This document shows, in pieces, positions 25,387-38,080 of a stretch of 64,000 nucleotides of DNA (positions are counted from its first letter, which is position 1; each line of letters opens with the position of its first letter). The DNA comes from Chondrilla cf. caribensis (taxonomy: Eukaryota > Porifera > Demospongiae > Chondrillida > Chondrillidae). Both the position numbers and the translations under genes were made by a program. The stretch lies in the NCBI GenBank assembly GCA_964020155.1, contig OZ026566.1:206001-270000 (forward strand). Reading direction: 5' to 3'. Under the pieces are notes generated by a model. It ran no database searches, was not told the origin of the DNA, and was given only the letters and a program-made list of their open reading frames with translations.

Positions 25387-27161
25387 TCAATCTCTGTTCA
25401 GGACTTCCTGTGTTGGATGCGGATGGGATGGGCCGGGCCTTCCCCGAACTCCAGATGTACCTCCCCTTCATCTACGACTCCAAACCCTACCCCACTTGTA
25501 TTGCTGACAATAAAGGAGAAGTGGTTGCTGTTAGTCACTGCACTTCGTCAAAGACACTAGAGGATGTTCTCAGAAGTGAAACCATTAGAATGGGGTAAGT
25601 GTGTGTGCGTGTGTGCGTGTGTGTGTGTGTGTGCGTGTGTGCGTGCATGTGTGCTTGTGTGTATGTGTGCATGTGTGCGTGCATGTGTACTTGTGTGTAT
25701 GTGTGGTGTGTGTGTGTGCGTTTGTGCGTGTGTGCGTGCATGTGTGTTTGTGTGCGTGTGTGCGTGCATGTGTGCTTGTGTGTATGTGTGGTGTGTGTGT
25801 GCGTGCGTGCGTGTGTGTGTGCGTGTGTGTGTGTGCGTGTGTGTGTGTGTGTACATGTGTGCGTGTGTGCGTGCATGTGTGCTTGTGTGTATGTGTGGTG
25901 TGTGTGTGGTTGTTTATTCATTATCATGTGGTCCCCATCTTGCAGATGTTCTTCAGGTATTGCTCTTGGCTCTCTCTCTCTGGATGAAATCATGACAAAG
26001 TGTGTGTTGTTGTCAGTGAGCCGTGCCTGGGCACTGGGCAGGGCTGTAATGAGGGCCAACAGCAGCAGAAGACCTCCTTATCAGGCTGTTGTTGAGAGTC
26101 AAAATGGACGGCTTCTTACTACTGGGAAAGTGGGTAATTTACATTTCCTCTGCTATACACTTAGTGTTGATTATCTATTCTACACACATCACCATACTGT
26201 ACATACATTACCATACTGTGCATACATTACCATACTGTGCATACATCACCATACTGTACATACATCACCATATGTACTGTACTAACATACACCATCTGTT
26301 GTCAGCCTTTTACTCATTAAGATGCGCACACAAACACATCTCTATACTACACATACAGAGTAAATACAGTATATGCCATTTTTTATTTTAATGGTCAATT
26401 TGCGAAGATCTCTGATGTGATGCGGTTCACTGAAGAAGGGTTCAATCGAGGAATCTTTGTTATTGAAGGATTTGAGGACTTTGTGGGGAAGTACTTGATT
26501 GTTGAATTTCAAAATGAGAACCTCATTGCCATGACAACGGAGAATCCGGCCAAAGCAAAAGACAAGAAGCCCCAACAAGGCATGTACTTGTGGGTGTGGT
26601 TGATGGACGTGATTAGTGATCTATGGACAGTAGCACAGTGACCTACTTAGCAATTGTCCTGACAGCCCCAGTGATGACTTGGGGTGTGTTTGCACTGCTG
26701 AACATGTCCTCTAAGTCACTTCTAGCAAAGTAGTCTCTTGTGATATTTTGCCTGTACTACGACGGTTCATGCATGTGTACAGGTTCTGATGTATGTACAG
26801 TGAACCTGACTTTGTGGTGGATGTAGTCACTGTATGGACCACAGTACATGTGTGCCACACAGATCAAATGGACTGCTTCTCAACTTGTGATCACCACACA
26901 GGGTGGAGGTGTTTACACTATTTCTCTGTGTGCGCTGTTTCCATATTAGGAGATGTGACCACACCCGACCTCATCACTGTCATGGATGTGGACACTGGGT
27001 ATCCCGTGGCAACAGAAGACCTACACTATGGGCTCCGGGTGGCTGTTGTTGCCATAGCAGCAGATCCAAAAATGAAGACAGAACAGGCTCTGAAGGTGGT
27101 TGGTCCAAGAGCTTTCAAATACGATTTTGACTACGTGGAGTTTGAAGGAGACGCTTCATAA
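21719..27161 (+). CDS. Hydantoinase/oxoprolinase-type protein with C-terminal DUF917 domain
   Basis: Exons: 21719-22309, 22504-22664, 22863-23043, 23293-23391, 23535-23753, 23878-23988, 24069-24392, 24460-24559, 24623-25113 (probably split by a 60-nt intron, 24789-24848), 25178-25259, 25402-25594, 25946-26129, 26408-26579, 26950-27161; about 1,020 residues. The N-terminal half is a hydantoinase A/5-oxoprolinase ATPase-like fold: GVDVGGTNTDAVIL (residues about 9-22), NIGTTHFINAVIQ, ADIGGTSTDVGVL (about 286-298) and VILVGGGSIL. The C-terminal half is DUF917: GCGGGGNPSVAQLL, PVAFMGAPIILVEKL, LDADGMGRAFPELQ, FQNENLIA and PDLITVMDVDTG. Bacterial and fungal relatives hydrolyse cyclic amides such as hydantoins or 5-oxoproline with ATP; the substrate here is unknown. 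The 26580 intron has a GC donor (AAG|gcatgt). Such fusions are patchy in animals, so old transfer or differential loss is possible, but many introns show long residence. Confidence 0.9.
23459..23534 (+). repeat. (AC)n tract forming a 3' splice site
   Basis: CA-type repeat whose final acag is the acceptor of the exon starting at 23535 in the hydantoinase-like gene. Confidence 0.85.
25595..25912 (+). repeat. (TG)n compound microsatellite at a donor
   Basis: About 315 bases of TG/TGCG/TATG repeats starting with the donor itself (gtaagtgtgtg). Contains imperfect 60-80 bp higher-order copies (gtgcgtgcatgtgtgcttgt). Confidence 0.9.
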
Positions 27162-27278
27162 CTTTAGTAGTAATTATTTGATTTATTTTTTCATTTCACT
27201 AGCAATTAATTAATGTAAGGAGTTACATAACTGATAAATGATGCTACTAGATATGATGTTACTGGTAACTGTCTGATA
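27162..27278. other. Convergent intergenic spacer (117 bp)
   Basis: The hydantoinase-like gene (+) and AQR (-) end tail to tail; the spacer is AT-rich and must hold both 3' UTR ends, or these overlap. Confidence 0.6.
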
Positions 27279-28076
27279 TCAACTGACAACTTCTTCATCT
27301 GAACTGGCCACGCCTCCTTCATTATTGTCATCCATTTCAGGGGCTCCCTCCTTGCCTTCTTCAATCTCTTCCATGACTTCAGCTGGTATGGTAGGGTTGT
27401 GTCCCTTCTTCACATCGTTGTTGTCACCAAGAAGATTATCAAACTCTCCTACAGGCTGTGTTTCCATGGGCAGCTCTTCATCTGGCTTACCTTCTTTGTC
27501 GGTTTCTGTCTCCTCGTCTGGGACTGGAGTATCAGTTGAAGGTTCTTCTCCAACTGTTGGTTTTGTGTGCTGTACTGGAGGAGCTGAGATCCTCTGCAAC
27601 GGATTAAGACAGAACATGACACAATGATGTCCACCCACAACCACTGTCCATCTGCCACACCCTCTACATAGCCACACCCACACCCATGTTTAAACCATGT
27701 ACACTAGCCACACCCACAACCCTATCCACAAGCCACACCCACGCTTAAACCACGTCTCACTAGCCACACCCACAACCATGCCGGACCACTCCTGGTGGCC
27801 ATACTCTATTGACCTGTACTTGCTGTAAAGCTGCCACACGAATGTTATACTCCTCATACGTCAGTCTGGCTAGGTGTGTCATGCTCTCAATAACAAGGGG
27901 CGGACCAGAGGGGGGCGTGTCCACCTGCACAACAGAGATAGAGGAGCTCTTGAGCAAATCTCTAGAGCCCTGACTTGTGAAAGCACTCACATGTCTTGAG
28001 GGAGGGAAGGTCTCGAAGGGAGCAAGATGGAGGTTCAGAGGTCTCCTTGTCAACTGCAAGGACATATTGGAGGAAT

Positions 28077-28119
<43 letters not shown>

Positions 28120-29300
28120 TCACTATATTGAAGGCTGGTTGCAACTCGTGACACCTTCTGAACAAGGACACACGTCCAAAGATGTAGAGTCCAAGTCGAG
28201 CCCGCGACATGGCCACCACCAGCCTACGGACATCCCTCAGATGACCAATGAGCTTAGAGCGGACGAGGGAGAGCAGAATGTAGTCATTCTGTTGACCTTG
28301 AAAACGATCAACCGTTGTTACCTGCCATTGAGAAGGAATTGAGAGTTATTTGAAACTGATTGTTATGACATTGTAGTTCTAAAAGGATAACCCTTCAAGT
28401 TCCCACCATTGAAGGAAGTCCAAAGACAGGATTGCTAGCACATCGCTTGTTGAGCACGTCTCTAATGAGGTGCTTTTGACCATTGTATGTTGTTAGAATT
28501 GTGATCTTCTCTGGAGGATAACCCTGTAATCTCATGTACATGTACAATGCAACCACGAACTCCGCCTCTCCAAGGTTCTGTACCAGGAAAAAGTAGCATT
28601 TACAATAGGTAACACTTCACACACCAATGCCATGGTGACATGAGGTCACATGGTATCACATGACATCACATGACTATACACAGGTGCAGAAGGCACATTA
28701 CCTGATAGAAGTGAGGATTGGGTTCGGTCTCACCGACACCGTTGAAGTCCTCCACATTCACCAGCTGGTAATCATAGAAGAAACCCGGGTTGGCCAGTTG
28801 GAATTCACTCTCCTTGACAACGTGGGACAAGTTGCCAAGATTCTTGTATCTCCATTGGTAGAGCTCACAAAGGGAGGGGCGGGCACGCCCCTGGGCATCC
28901 AGCTGTATGGTAGGCACGCCCAACCGAACAAACCGAGTGAACATGGACTGTTCCATGTTAGAGTACTTCTGGAAGGCCATATTCTGGATGACTGGAGGGA
29001 GCTGTGAGGGGAGTGGAGAGGGAGGGGCTTGTGAGATGACCATATTTGGGTGTGGAGAGGGAGGGGCTGGTGATATGACCATATAAGGGAGTGTAAAGGG
29101 AGGGGCTTGTCCAAACATGTCCTCTACTCACCTGGTGATGGTCCCCTATCATAATGACCCTCTTCAGTCTGCAGTGTCCATCTTGCGGTTTCTGGAGCAT
29201 CATTGGGATGAAGGTCTCCACCTCCAGGATCTGTGCTGACTCCTCCATGATCACGTTATCATACTACGAGGAACCAGTGTGGGGGAGGAGTTCATTGATA

Positions 29301-29366
<66 letters not shown>

Positions 29367-32160
29367 TGAAGGCCAGGTCCACAAGGTCTTTCCTCTTCAG
29401 TGCGGCATGTGTACATGTCATGGCTATTATCTTGGCTGTTTTGATGAGAAGGTAGTTGGTGCGGTCGTAACTGGATCGAAGCAGCTCAAAAGCACGGAAC
29501 TCCTCGAGTTGTTTGAATATTCTGCTAATATGACGGTAACAACCCTACAAGATACGTGGGTAGATGACAGAGAATGGACAACTTGTACAGTACTACAGGG
29601 ATGTCAGTATGTGAAAGTGGGTGTGTCAGTATGTGAAAGTGGGTGTGTCAGTGAATGAAAGTGTGAGTGTCCACAGTTTGTGTGCTGTGATGACACACAT
29701 TCATACATAGGTGCACTCCTGTACTAACCTCTGCTATGTCCATGTCTTCAGCAAAGCTTTGTCCCCTAAACACTGGTTGAGGAGCATTTGAGAAGTAATC
29801 GTGAAATGGGAAATGTTCAAAAATAGCAGCTACACCCTCTGCCTGTAAGATGGAGAAAGTACACGTACATACATGTGTTGCTGGTGTATGTGTGTGTTAG
29901 CAAGTGTACATGAAGCACAGATATCTAACCTCGTTAGCTAAGGGTTTCACCCTACTCATGAACTCCTCCCATCTTGACACGACCTGGTAGAGGAAGAAAT
30001 GTCCAGCTGTTTCACAGGTGTAGGCAACATCTCCTGGGACACCCAGACTGTGCTGCAGACGCTCCACCTCCTTCAACAGCTTCACTCTCAGTCTCAGGAT
30101 GAAGTTGACACGACCGTATCTAGCAGAGGAGTGAGGAACAAGGTAGGCTGTACCACACCCACAGGACACACCCACTACAGCACACATACGAGCCACACCA
30201 AATCCCATACATGTCATGAGTAGAGACTACCCCTCAATGTAGCAATTGGACACCAAATCCCAGTCATAACGTCAACAGAGGAACTGTGTGTGGTATTGAG
30301 AATGACCACACCCACAGGACACACCCACCTGCTGAAGTCCTTGTCAGTTGCTAGTTCCTCCTCCCCGTGTCCAAGACGAAGGAGATGTCGTTCGTCGATG
30401 TCGAGCGCCATAATCTTCTCAAAGAGTTGGTTGAGTGCCTGTAGAATACCAAGCGGCCATACCATCAGCTATGCCCACACCTAACCACACTCATCACCTC
30501 CACACCCTACACCTAGCACACATAGTACACACCCACACCTACCACACACACTACACATTCACACCTACCACACACACTACACACCCACACCTAGCACACA
30601 CACTACACACCCACATCTACCACACCCACCTGGTTGGAATGGGTCACCAGCAGTATTCGCTGGTCTGGGAAGTTGTGGTAGAGATTAGAAATGATCTGCA
30701 CTGCCACGTCCGTCTTCCCGGTACCTGGTGGTCCGACGATGAGGGTCAGTCCTGGCTGCATGCCCGAGTGGATGGCCTCCACTTGAGTGGGAGTGAACCT
30801 GATGGAGTTTCTGAACAAGAGGACCAACTCGCAAAGGTTATTTACTATACTACAATGTGGAATAGGTTATTCCAGTATAACGTAGGATATCCAATTCCAC
30901 ATACATACACGGAATACCCATTGTATACTCACACCCACTGTGTACCGCTTAGGCTGATCGTAGGTTATTCCAGTATAACTTAGGATATCCAATGCCCACA
31001 TACATACACCCACTGTATTCCTCTTAGGCTGATCGTAGGTTACTCCAGTATAACTTAGGATATCCAATTCCCACATACATATACCCACTGTGTACCTCTT
31101 AGGCTGATCGTAGGGGTAGGGACCTCTGTTGGGAGTTGTGTAGGACTCCACCATCAACAGCTCCTTCACGGTGTCCTCATCCGTGTCACTAGGGGGAGGA
31201 CGCTTGTTGCTACGAACAGGAAAAGTCAACCGATATGGAGGACACTGATTGGTGGAATCCGAGCACTAAAGGAAGTGAATAGTAGGGAAGAGGATGTGAA
31301 TTACTCGATTGTAATGCTACACAGATTTGTAGTGCCAACCGGGATTGTGTGGTGTGGGAAGCTTTCCCTCAGGTGATCCAGGTCTAGGAAGGTGTCATTC
31401 CACTCCATTGTACTCAGCTGGCTGTCAAGGCTATGAAGAAGTGTCTGTTAATACATGTTACCATGACAAAGTGCTATATTTTACCTTTTATAGTTGGCAG
31501 CTGCAGGATCCCCGTATCCAAGCAACACATCGTGCAACCACTCCGGGACGACACATTCCGTGTTCATGAGAAACCTTATTGTCTCCAGCACAGCCTGGAG
31601 TCAGCAGTTGGGGGAGGGAGAGGGTGTTCACGCAATCACACAATGTGCGAAGCTCAAGGATGACGGGACCACACAAAACAAGGAGAACACCAAACCCAAC
31701 GCCCACAGACTACACAGATGTACAGGCATAGGCCTGCACCACCTCACACATACAGGTATTAGCCCTGCACCACCTCACACATACAGGCATTAGCCCTGTA
31801 CCACCTCACACATACAGTACAGGTATTAGCCCTGTACCACCTCACACATACAGGCATTAGCCCTGTACCACCTCACACATACAGGCATTAGCCCTGTACC
31901 ACCTCACACATACAGGTATTAGCCCTGTACCACCTCACACATACTGCACATGCATACCCCATCCCCGTACAGACTCTCCAGCTGGTTTGGTGATGTTGGA
32001 ACAGCGAGTACAGGAGGAGGTACGTACCTTGAAGTTGTTTTCTTTTGGTCTTCTCCTCATGAATACATTGAACGTACCATAAACATCCTTGAAGTAAATA
32101 GATAAAGTGGAAGAACAAGAGTGATTGCTTATGTAATGAGACAGGCACAAATGTGGACTG

Positions 32161-32231
<71 letters not shown>

Positions 32232-32448
32232 CTGCCCCTTTAACAGTCTTTTCCATGTCCGTTTGGTACTGGTTGGTGTCCAACAAGACTCTCCAGGTGC
32301 GACTATCTCCAGACAACTTTGGTTTGGGCTCTGGACCTTCCTCAATGACCTTGCCGTTCTCGTCCAACATTCCCTCCATCTCACACCCTCTCACATGTAA
32401 CAGACCAACCTAATGGATGATGATGCTCCACAATATGAGGAGAGATAA

Positions 32449-32528
<80 letters not shown>

Positions 32529-35412
32529 ATAGCGGCTCACCTGTGGTACAAATGTTGATTTAAGGTCAAGTTTAGCATCTCGTGAAGTACTTGGACGACA
32601 AGTAATAAGAAAACAGACGTCGTGTTTCCTGAGAGCTGCAAACATTAGTACACATAAATGATAGTGATGTCTGTACATTCACACAATACAGTAGACACAA
32701 ACTATGTATGTACATACCTTCCCTAAGGACACACCCACCTATTCAATGACACACCCAACTTCCTCAAGGGCACACCCACCTTCCCTAAGGACACACCCAC
32801 CTTCCCATTCCTCCTTGATGGACTGGTGCACACTCAACTGCAGGGTCACATCAGCTCTGACTCTGGCAGGCTTCTTCTCACCAACATTGGGCTTTACAAC
32901 TTCCACGATAGAAAACTCAGAAATCGGCTACAAAATCAATGTAGATTTGTGGTGTTATAAAGTGTAGCACAATAGATGTTTGGGGGTTTGAAATGTTATG
33001 CAATAGTCACCAATGATTGTGCAACAAAGCACTGCATGCTTGGTGAGTGTAGTTCAATAGACTCACGTTAGCCATTTTAGCCCAACCAGAGAACTCCGTT
33101 GTGCCCTGGGGTGTTACCCTACAGGTTGTCATGACAACATGATTACTCACCACACAGGCACACTAAACAACCACACACACGTGACCTACACATAACCACT
33201 CTGCTCGAGCAACTCACCATGGTTTTAGTCGGCTTATAACATCCTCGATATCTTGTCTTATCTCATCTGCAACGACAACAACACTCATCACTAACCCTAC
33301 ACCCACTGCCACGCCCACTTACAAGTTGATTCCAGTCTGAACAAGATGAAGTTTCTCAGCAGATAGTCATGAAGTGTGAGAAATTGGAGGTTCAATTTTG
33401 GCAGTGCTAGGCAACCATCTCCATAGTAATAGTCCATCGGCACCACATTCTCGTCCCAAATGATCTGGCAATCAATTAAGAGCAGCACTGACACACTCAC
33501 TCACCACACAGCCTGTGCATACGGTCATGATATAGAGGAATGTAAGTACTTAATTCTTAATAATCCTTTATGTGTTTCATCAAAATAGGTTAGATATAAT
33601 GTACGGACCTGGTGTACACCTAGTAGCACACACCTGGAGTACACCTAGTGGCACACACCTGGTGTACACCTAGTGGCACACACCTGGAGTACACCTAGTG
33701 GCACACACCTGGAGTACACCTAGTGGCACACACCTGGAGTACACCTAGTGGCACACACCTGGTGTACACCTAGTGGCACACACCTGGTGTACACCTAGTG
33801 GCACACACCTGGTGTACACCTAGTAGCACACACCTGGTGTACACCTAGTGGCACACACCTGGTGTACACCTAGTGGCACACACCTGGTGTACACCTAGTA
33901 GCACACACCTGGAGTACACCTAGTGGCACACACCTGGTGTACACCTAGTGGCACACACCTGGTGTACACCTAGTGGCACACACCTGGAGTACACCTAGTG
34001 GCACACACCTGGAGTACACCTAGTGGCACACACCTGGTGTACACCTAGTGGCACACACCTGGTGTACACCTAGTAGCACACACCTGGTGTACACCTAGTA
34101 GCATACACCTGGTGTACACCTAGTAGCATCTAAGGAGTAGTAAATGCATGCACATACGAGTATACACACCTCTTCTGTAGGGTAAATAGGCATATCATTC
34201 AATTTCTGAATTTGAGACTGTCGTCTCTCATGTTTGTAGGACAGTAGCTCCACCAGGAGTTCCTGAGGAGTGCTCCCTTCCAACTGGACCAGGTGGAGGC
34301 TGGCAGCAATCCGCCGGAGTGTTTCATGTCTAAGGTGGATGGTGGGCAAATCAAACATAAACGTCACATGTCAGTCATGTGACAAGCATGTAATGTAAAC
34401 TGTTAAACTGACGAGAGAGGTGAGAAGTGTCTGATCAGACTCTTCCTCTGGTCAATACTGGCTACATTGCTGAGGGCAAAGGACCTCAGTTCGGGATACA
34501 GCTTGAAGCAGGTCCTCTGCAGAGAAATGATCTTGTCATAGTGGAGGTCCAGCATCTCGTGGTCAGTTAAGGCAACTCCTGAAGGATTGAGAAGAGAGTC
34601 AGACTATTGATACTGCTTGCAGGAGTGGGTGTGTCTGTGAAAGATCTAAACATTAGTGGGTGTGTCTGCGGAAGATCTAAACATTAGTGGGTGTGTCTGG
34701 AGGAGATCTAAATATTAGTGGGTGTACCTGTGGGAGATCTAAACATTAGTGGGTGTGTCTGGAGGAGATTTAAACATTAGCGGGTGTGTCAAGGGTGGCG
34801 GTACACACCAGTTTGGTCGTTGATCTCAAATCCTGCGTAGAATTTCAACCTTTCCAACAGCTGTTGGAAGAGATGTCCCTCAGGCTGCCGGTGGGGGAGA
34901 CGGGATAACGAGCATCTGACAATAAACAGGTGGTCATCCAGAAGAGTGTTGAAGAACCTTCGCGTTGGGAGCTGAGCCTAAAAATAAAGCATACAAATAC
35001 ATACAATGTATGTGTGAGAGTGGACACAGGGATGTGCATGATATGAAATACGTGGATGGACTTTTCTGAGTTTCTCACTTCCAAATCAGTAATAAACTCC
35101 AGAAACCGCTCACAATAGTTGACGACATCAGGATTAACAGGTCCATCCTCATCAACGGAGTCCAGGATGGTGTAGTAGTTCTTCATTAGTTTGGACAGGA
35201 AACATCTCTCCCAGAGTACTCTATGATTCCACAAACAGTGACAGTGAAGCAAGCACCCATCAGGCAGCAATGTCTACCCCCACCTCTCTTTGGCCTCCTC
35301 GTCTAACTTGGCATCCTTCTTCTGAATGTGGTTCCAGTACTTCTTCAACCGGGTATGCTTCAGGAATTCCTCATCTCTTCTCTCCTACAAGCATTGAAGC
35401 ACTCAACAGTGA

Positions 35413-35485
<73 letters not shown>

Positions 35486-37039
35486 CCACTGACAACCTAC
35501 GTACAGGTAACAAGCAGGTCCAACTTGAGAGAGATACAAACTTTTGTACCTGAGTACGAATCAGATCCTCTTCCTGTGAAAGTTGACGGATATGTTATAT
35601 GGTATGTATTTGATCAAGTCACACTTTATAAAGTGGCCACATGGGTGAAGGTACTCCAAGTCCACCCACAACTCACTAAGCTGTTGAAACAATGAACCAA
35701 GAAGACCAGTAGAATGCCCTGTTCCTTGATGCTAAGCTGGAGAATATGAAGAGGGACCTCACACACACACATCCATCTCGAGAACATTGTGTGTACACAG
35801 AAGCATCCTCTATGAGAGACCACATTGAAGGGTCCGTTGAAAGTGGTCTCTCAAAGCATGTCCAATTCATTATTCCACTACTGGGTGCTCACCTTCTGGT
35901 TCATCACAGTATGGGTTGCCCTGGTGAAGTAACCTGGGAATTTATCGGGATTTCCCTTGAATGCCTGGAGGTGTGTGTGAGTACAGAGAAAGAGTTCTTG
36001 CAAGTTAAAGACAAGTTTCTACCCTGCTATTTAACATTCTCCACACGAGATCACCCACACACCTCCCAAGGGGGGACTCTTTCCCTGAACTTTTCATTCA
36101 CCATCACGGCAATGCTGATGATGTGGAATACGGAGGACTGAGCAGGATCAAATGCAGGCCAGAGATACTTCTCCAAGTACTGACTAAATTCGAGAAATTT
36201 AACTTTGAAAGGAGAAAACTTTGATGGCAGTAGCTCTTCTTGGTACAGTTTGTCGGGAATCTACACAGAGAAAAATTCCACAATGCACAGTCTGTATGTA
36301 CCTAATACCAGTAGGTTACAAATGTAAGGTAAAATGGGGTAAGCTCTGGGATTTGATTTCAATGAATACAACAGCCACTCCATACGAGGACTCATACAAG
36401 GCAAGATGGGGTAACTTGGGGAAAACTTGCATATTACCAACATCAAGCACTGAGAAGTTGAGTCCACTTTCCAAGTTACCCATTCTACATACGTAGCTCA
36501 CACTTCAAGTAGGTCCACACCAATCTAATGAGGTCAAAGCTGGGCACATACAGGTCAAACCTGGGTACATACAGGTCAAACCTGGGCACATACAGGTCAA
36601 CCCTGGGCACATACAGGTGAAACCTGGGCACATACAGGTCAAACCTGGGTACATACAGGTCAACCCTGGGCATATACAGGACTACCAAAGAAGCTTACTG
36701 TGATATGAGGATCAAAACTCTTTGGATCATTGGATTGAGATCTACTCCACTTGTCAACACACTCCTGCAGCGAGTGAAATACCACAAACATTCGTGTACT
36801 ACGAGTCAGTAGCTGACAACTCGCTGCTGTCGATTCATAAGGACTCGGCGTACCCTAACATATCTCTCATTATTCCAAACAGAGCTCTTCTGCTCAGCTT
36901 CCAGGCCAGCTTCATAGGAACGCCACGTGCTCTACAATACACAGGATCAGGATCAGTCACTACCAGTGTGGGCTGCCATCCTTCACAACCTTACTTTCAT
37001 CGCAAATCTTCTCTTCCCCTTTTTCGTGACTTTGGTCAT
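27279..37039 (-). CDS. AQR: RNA helicase aquarius (intron-binding protein 160)
   Basis: Complete, 34 exons, about 1,488 residues, matching the family length (human about 1,485). Exons: 37039-36995, 36931-36854, 36764-36699, 36260-36063, 35964-35893, 35736-35677, 35573-35505, 35384-35284, 35220-35079, 34977-34809, 34578-34413, 34329-34170, 33464-33323, 33266-33218, 33118-33067, 32927-32801, 32635-32541, 32409-32230, 32087-32028, 31594-31485, 31430-31340, 31265-31096, 30810-30630, 30438-30329, 30119-29930, 29842-29729, 29544-29365, 29263-29132, 29001-28702, 28577-28407, 28321-28124, 28053-27991, 27924-27814, 27593-27279. N-terminal armadillo-like region ([31 protein letters not shown]), then the SF1 helicase core: Walker [10 protein letters not shown] (about 827), MEESAQ as the DEAD-type motif, [12 protein letters not shown] and [11 protein letters not shown]. 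The tail is acidic. AQR joins spliceosomal intron-binding complexes and couples splicing to snoRNP assembly and R-loop removal. The first exon start is the least certain point. Introns carry many minisatellites. Confidence 0.97.
29302..29364 (-). repeat. (GT)n microsatellite forming a donor of AQR
   Basis: On the transcribed strand the tract reads gtgtgt and starts exactly at the end of exon 27 (TTCAAG|gtgtgt). Confidence 0.9.
30865..31113 (-). repeat. AQR: 75-bp tandem duplication spanning an AQR exon-intron boundary
   Basis: The last 18 bases of exon 22 (tacgatcagcctaagag) and the following intron start are repeated about three times. Copies start near 31113, 31038 and 30963. The donor gt is kept in copy 1 (31095) and copy 3 (gcg|gtacac near 30946), while copy 2 reads gaat instead. 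The unit length is a multiple of three and has no in-frame stop. Confidence 0.85.
31725..31945. repeat. 31-bp minisatellite, about seven copies
   Basis: Unit gtaccacctcacacatacag plus gcattagccct, in AQR intron 19. Confidence 0.9.
32161..32229 (-). repeat. (GT)n microsatellite forming a donor of AQR
   Basis: Pure repeat beginning directly at the end of exon 18 (GCAGAA|gtgtgt on the coding strand). Confidence 0.9.
32453..32527 (-). repeat. (GT)n microsatellite near an AQR donor
   Basis: About 75 bases, starting 14 bases downstream of the exon 17 donor on the coding strand. Confidence 0.9.
33605..34130. repeat. 25-bp minisatellite, about 21 copies
   Basis: Unit cacctggtgtacacctagtg plus gcaca, with a gga variant at position 7; in AQR intron 12. 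Confidence 0.95.
34618..34795. repeat. Minisatellite of about 31-33 bp, five copies
   Basis: Unit like attagtgggtgtgtctggag plus gagatctaaac, in AQR intron 10. Confidence 0.85.
35418..35482 (-). repeat. (GT)n microsatellite near an AQR donor
   Basis: Starts 22 bases downstream of the exon 7 donor on the coding strand. Confidence 0.9.
36530..36680. repeat. 21-bp minisatellite, about seven copies
   Basis: Unit acaggtcaaacctgggcaca plus t, in AQR intron 3. Confidence 0.9.
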
Positions 37040-37402
37040 CTTCTTGAATTCTATATTGGACCGCGAGAGCCAAACATCCTCCAGTATACACAGTAGAGTT
37101 GCAAATGCGTACATGCTCACACACCACACATCGCGCAACGTTCATTTCAAAAGTGCAGTTTCTCCACAACTGCTTCTACACGGGTATAAGCACCTTACCT
37201 TCCATAAAAGCTACTGGAGTGCCAATTAATCCTTGTGCCATAGCTACTTCGCCAATAGATACAGGAAGGTAGCTCAAATATATTATTGATTCACTTCAGC
37301 ATAGGCCCTGCAGCTCCCCTAGTACGGAGCCATTTTCCTATACATCGGATGGACCATAGACTCTACGTATAGTGAGCGTAGTAAGTTGCGCAATCTCATA
37401 AA
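37040..37402. promoter_or_regulatory. Divergent promoter region (AQR / ERG28)
   Basis: The 363 bp between start codons contains the string accatagactctacgt at 37353-37368, also found in the DZANK1/ZW10 promoter. Further open frames here (MAQGLIGTP on the minus strand near 37235) do not join AQR in phase. Confidence 0.55.
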
Positions 37403-38080
37403 ATGGCCACTTCGAATCTCTTACGAGTATGGGTGGGTGTGGTTGCCGTTACGGCCACGGCCAATACACTCCGTTGCTATACAAGTTCAACGTTCATTGG
37501 AGACCGAATATTCCAGTTAGCTCCGGATCAGGGTGAGTGCTTGCTACTCCGGAGTGAGCATGTGTTGCAACACTACGACTAGCTTCTCTACTCTGCTTTA
37601 TCCACCACGGGCGCAGCCACTGGTGTAGCGTCCAGAGCATTTGGTACCTGGACTGCTCTCTCTTCTGCTATCCGGCTCTTATTTGTGCTGAAGCCAAGAA
37701 ATAAAGAGTATGTGAACTCCAATCTCATACACTGTTAATGGCACCGCTCTTAGTGAAGTAATGCCCCCTGTCATTGCTACCACCTAGAGTCCGCTTATTG
37801 ACGCTGGTATCATTTCTACTGGCATTTGTGTACTTTACTGGTGAAGTGTTCATATTCAACACAGCACCACTAACATTTGGAACTATAGCACCATTGGCTA
37901 TATCTAGTGAGTTTGTTCACTCCATTGTTTGTCACACAAACACAGGTACTTTTGTACATACTGTACATTGTCACATGCGTACATACTCTGTCATCAAATA
38001 TTGTACATATGTATATTGTCACATGTTCTGTAACCAAATATTGCACAGGTATCACTTTTCTATGGATGTTGATTGCCTAA
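37403..38080 (+). CDS. ERG28: Ergosterol biosynthetic protein 28 homolog
   Basis: Four exons: 37403-37532, 37617-37707, 37788-37906, 38049-38080; phases all agree; about 123 residues (human about 140). Seen: LLRVWVGVVAVTATANTLRC, SRAFGTWTALSSAIRLLFVL, FLLAFVYFTGEVFIFNTAPL and FGTIAPLAISS, the four hydrophobic segments typical of ERG28, with the conserved ARTFGxWT-like and GTxAPLxxxS blocks. In yeast and animals ERG28 is an ER membrane scaffold tethering the C-4 demethylation enzymes of sterol synthesis (ERG25/26/27 equivalents). The C-terminus is shorter than in vertebrates and ends LWMLIA. Its stop lies 21 bp from the stop of DZANK1 on the opposite strand. Confidence 0.93.

Noticed and set aside
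35746..36141. 131-codon plus-strand frame, and similar frames at 28660-29007 and 36722-37096
   Set aside because: Antisense shadows of AQR exons, whose minus frames match the family throughout.
36830..37235. Possible separate small minus-strand gene starting MAQGLIGTP and ending [11 protein letters not shown]
   Set aside because: It needs a weak acceptor and competes with AQR exons 1-2, whose frame aligns with the AQR N-terminus (conserved N, E and W positions).
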